Positions 63,575 through 64,000 of a stretch of 64,000 bases of DNA are shown piece after piece; the stretch's first letter is position 1, and the number at the start of each line of letters is the position of its first letter. A model generated the notes under the pieces. The model saw nothing but the letters and a program-made list of their open reading frames with translations. It was not told the DNA's origin and made no database searches. Position numbers and translations under genes: made by a program. Source of the DNA: Dyadobacter tibetensis Y620-1. Its GTDB lineage: Bacteria; Bacteroidota; Bacteroidia; Cytophagales; Spirosomataceae. The stretch is from assembly GCF_000566685.1 (NCBI RefSeq), contig NZ_AZQN01000009.1:124001-188000 (forward strand). Reading direction: 5' to 3'.

Positions 63575-64000
63575 TTATTTAAGCTCTAATCGTTTGTTTG
63601 TATTCCAATAGGTCTGGGCACCATCATGCTCAGTAACCAGCCAAACCTGATAGCTCTGGCTACCTTTTGGTAGTTTGATTCGAAACAGGCCATAGCTATA
63701 TGCTTCACTATAATAATTCTGACTGGACAACATGGTCACCCAATTATTTGGCACTGGAATTGCAGGTAACAGAAGCATCTGTTTCCCATTTTTCAATACA
63801 AAATACTGTAGTCGCTCCTTATTTAATGGTTGGGCCTCCAGGGTTAGATATAAGTCAGGCTGATTGTCCCAGCTCGTTCGCATGGTCGAGCGCACCTGAA
63901 ACTGTCCAGGAAAAGGGCGGGTGGCGTTTTTGGTCTGGGCAAAACGAAGTAAAGCCTCTATTTCCTCAGGAACCTTCACCTTACTCACCCCATCCGCTTC
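63575..64000 (-). CDS. C-terminal part of an unknown protein, cut by the window end
   Basis: At least 141 residues, ending LELK. The frame begins with GTG at 63988 in one reading, but remains open without a stop to the last base (upstream codons read E-A-D-G), so the gene very likely continues beyond the window. The visible part (ATRPFPGQFQVRSTMRTSWDNQPDLYLTLEA..., GLFRIKLPKGSQSYQVWLVTEHDGAQTYWN) looks like a mixed alpha/beta or beta-sandwich domain. I do not recognise the family. It is 22 bases upstream of the exonuclease III gene, so probably the same transcript. Confidence 0.55.
   Translation of the reverse strand, partial: EADGVSKVKVPEEIEALLRFAQTKNATRPFPGQFQVRSTMRTSWDNQPDLYLTLEAQPLNKERLQYFVLKNGKQMLLLPAIPVPNNWVTMLSSQNYYSEAYSYGLFRIKLPKGSQSYQVWLVTEHDGAQTYWNTNKRLELK

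Noticed and set aside
1-64000. tRNA, rRNA, riboswitch, prophage or insertion sequence
   Set aside because: No cloverleaf, ribosomal RNA, transposase, integrase or terminal inverted repeats were recognised by eye; a covariance-model scan would be needed to exclude small RNAs.

Overview
The window looks like chromosome of a Bacteroidota member, most likely a marine or polysaccharide-degrading Cytophagales. Three things support this. A type IX secretion / gliding core (gldK-gldL-gldM-gldN, a PorP/SprF protein and a T9SS plug protein) is present. Several genes are preceded by the Bacteroidota -7 promoter motif TAnnTTTG. Families largely restricted to the phylum occur (DUF4271, DUF5690, DUF5103, LytTR regulators paired with 7TM sensor kinases), along with a secreted agarase-type GH16 enzyme. 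No rRNA, tRNA, CRISPR array, transposase or phage gene was recognised. The species is not determined.

Layout. 0-5 kb: a Pr6Pr-type membrane protein, a siroheme-type precorrin-2 dehydrogenase, an ABC-F ATPase and the T9SS plug protein. 5.2-14.4 kb (minus strand): gldK-L-M-N, porP/sprF, hemD, a DUF4271 membrane protein and sucD. 14.5-23.4 kb (plus): a membrane protein, an azurin, an OmpR-type regulator with its kinase, and a TolC / adaptor / RND permease metal-efflux set. 23.5-30.6 kb: a TlpA-like thioredoxin, two paralogous TPR proteins, two tiny unknown proteins, a DUF389 protein and NhaA. 30.9-35.8 kb: an amino acid:cation symporter, a 7TM-DISM LytS-like kinase with a LytTR regulator, and a small secreted protein. 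35.8-42.5 kb (minus): a probable aminophosphonate catabolic locus. 42.7-47.6 kb: a ModF-like tandem ABC ATPase, msrB-msrA, a uracil-DNA glycosylase family protein and an acyl-CoA carboxylase beta subunit. 47.8-55.5 kb: a GH16 agarase-like lipoprotein, a Tat-exported Gfo/Idh/MocA protein, a large HEAT + double DUF1080 protein, an SMP-30 lactonase-like protein and an RRM protein. 55.5-64 kb (minus): a phosphoethanolamine transferase-like protein, a nucleoside-permease-like MFS protein, mutS, an RluE-like pseudouridine synthase, a GNAT acetyltransferase, exonuclease III and the 3' part of an unknown gene cut by the window edge.

How genes work together. GldLM form the proton-driven motor and GldKN the periplasmic ring of T9SS; PorP/SprF and the plug act at the outer membrane. 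The RND set is preceded by its own two-component system and by phased direct repeats that may be the regulator's operator. The most interesting region is the phosphonate locus. A PbfA-like PLP lyase, a TIGR03364-type FAD oxidase and a PhnX-like hydrolase could convert aminophosphonates to phosphonoacetaldehyde and then to acetaldehyde plus phosphate. An exported alkaline-phosphatase-superfamily enzyme and a DUF5690 permease may supply substrate, and an XRE-cupin protein may regulate the locus. A second region of interest is 49-55 kb, where an exported oxidoreductase, DUF1080 domains and a lactonase-like protein suggest oxidative (3-keto) glycoside processing.

All calls rest on reading translated sequence and motifs by eye; no database search was run. 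Where a longer reading frame begins at TTG or GTG but an ATG fits the family start better, the ATG was used.
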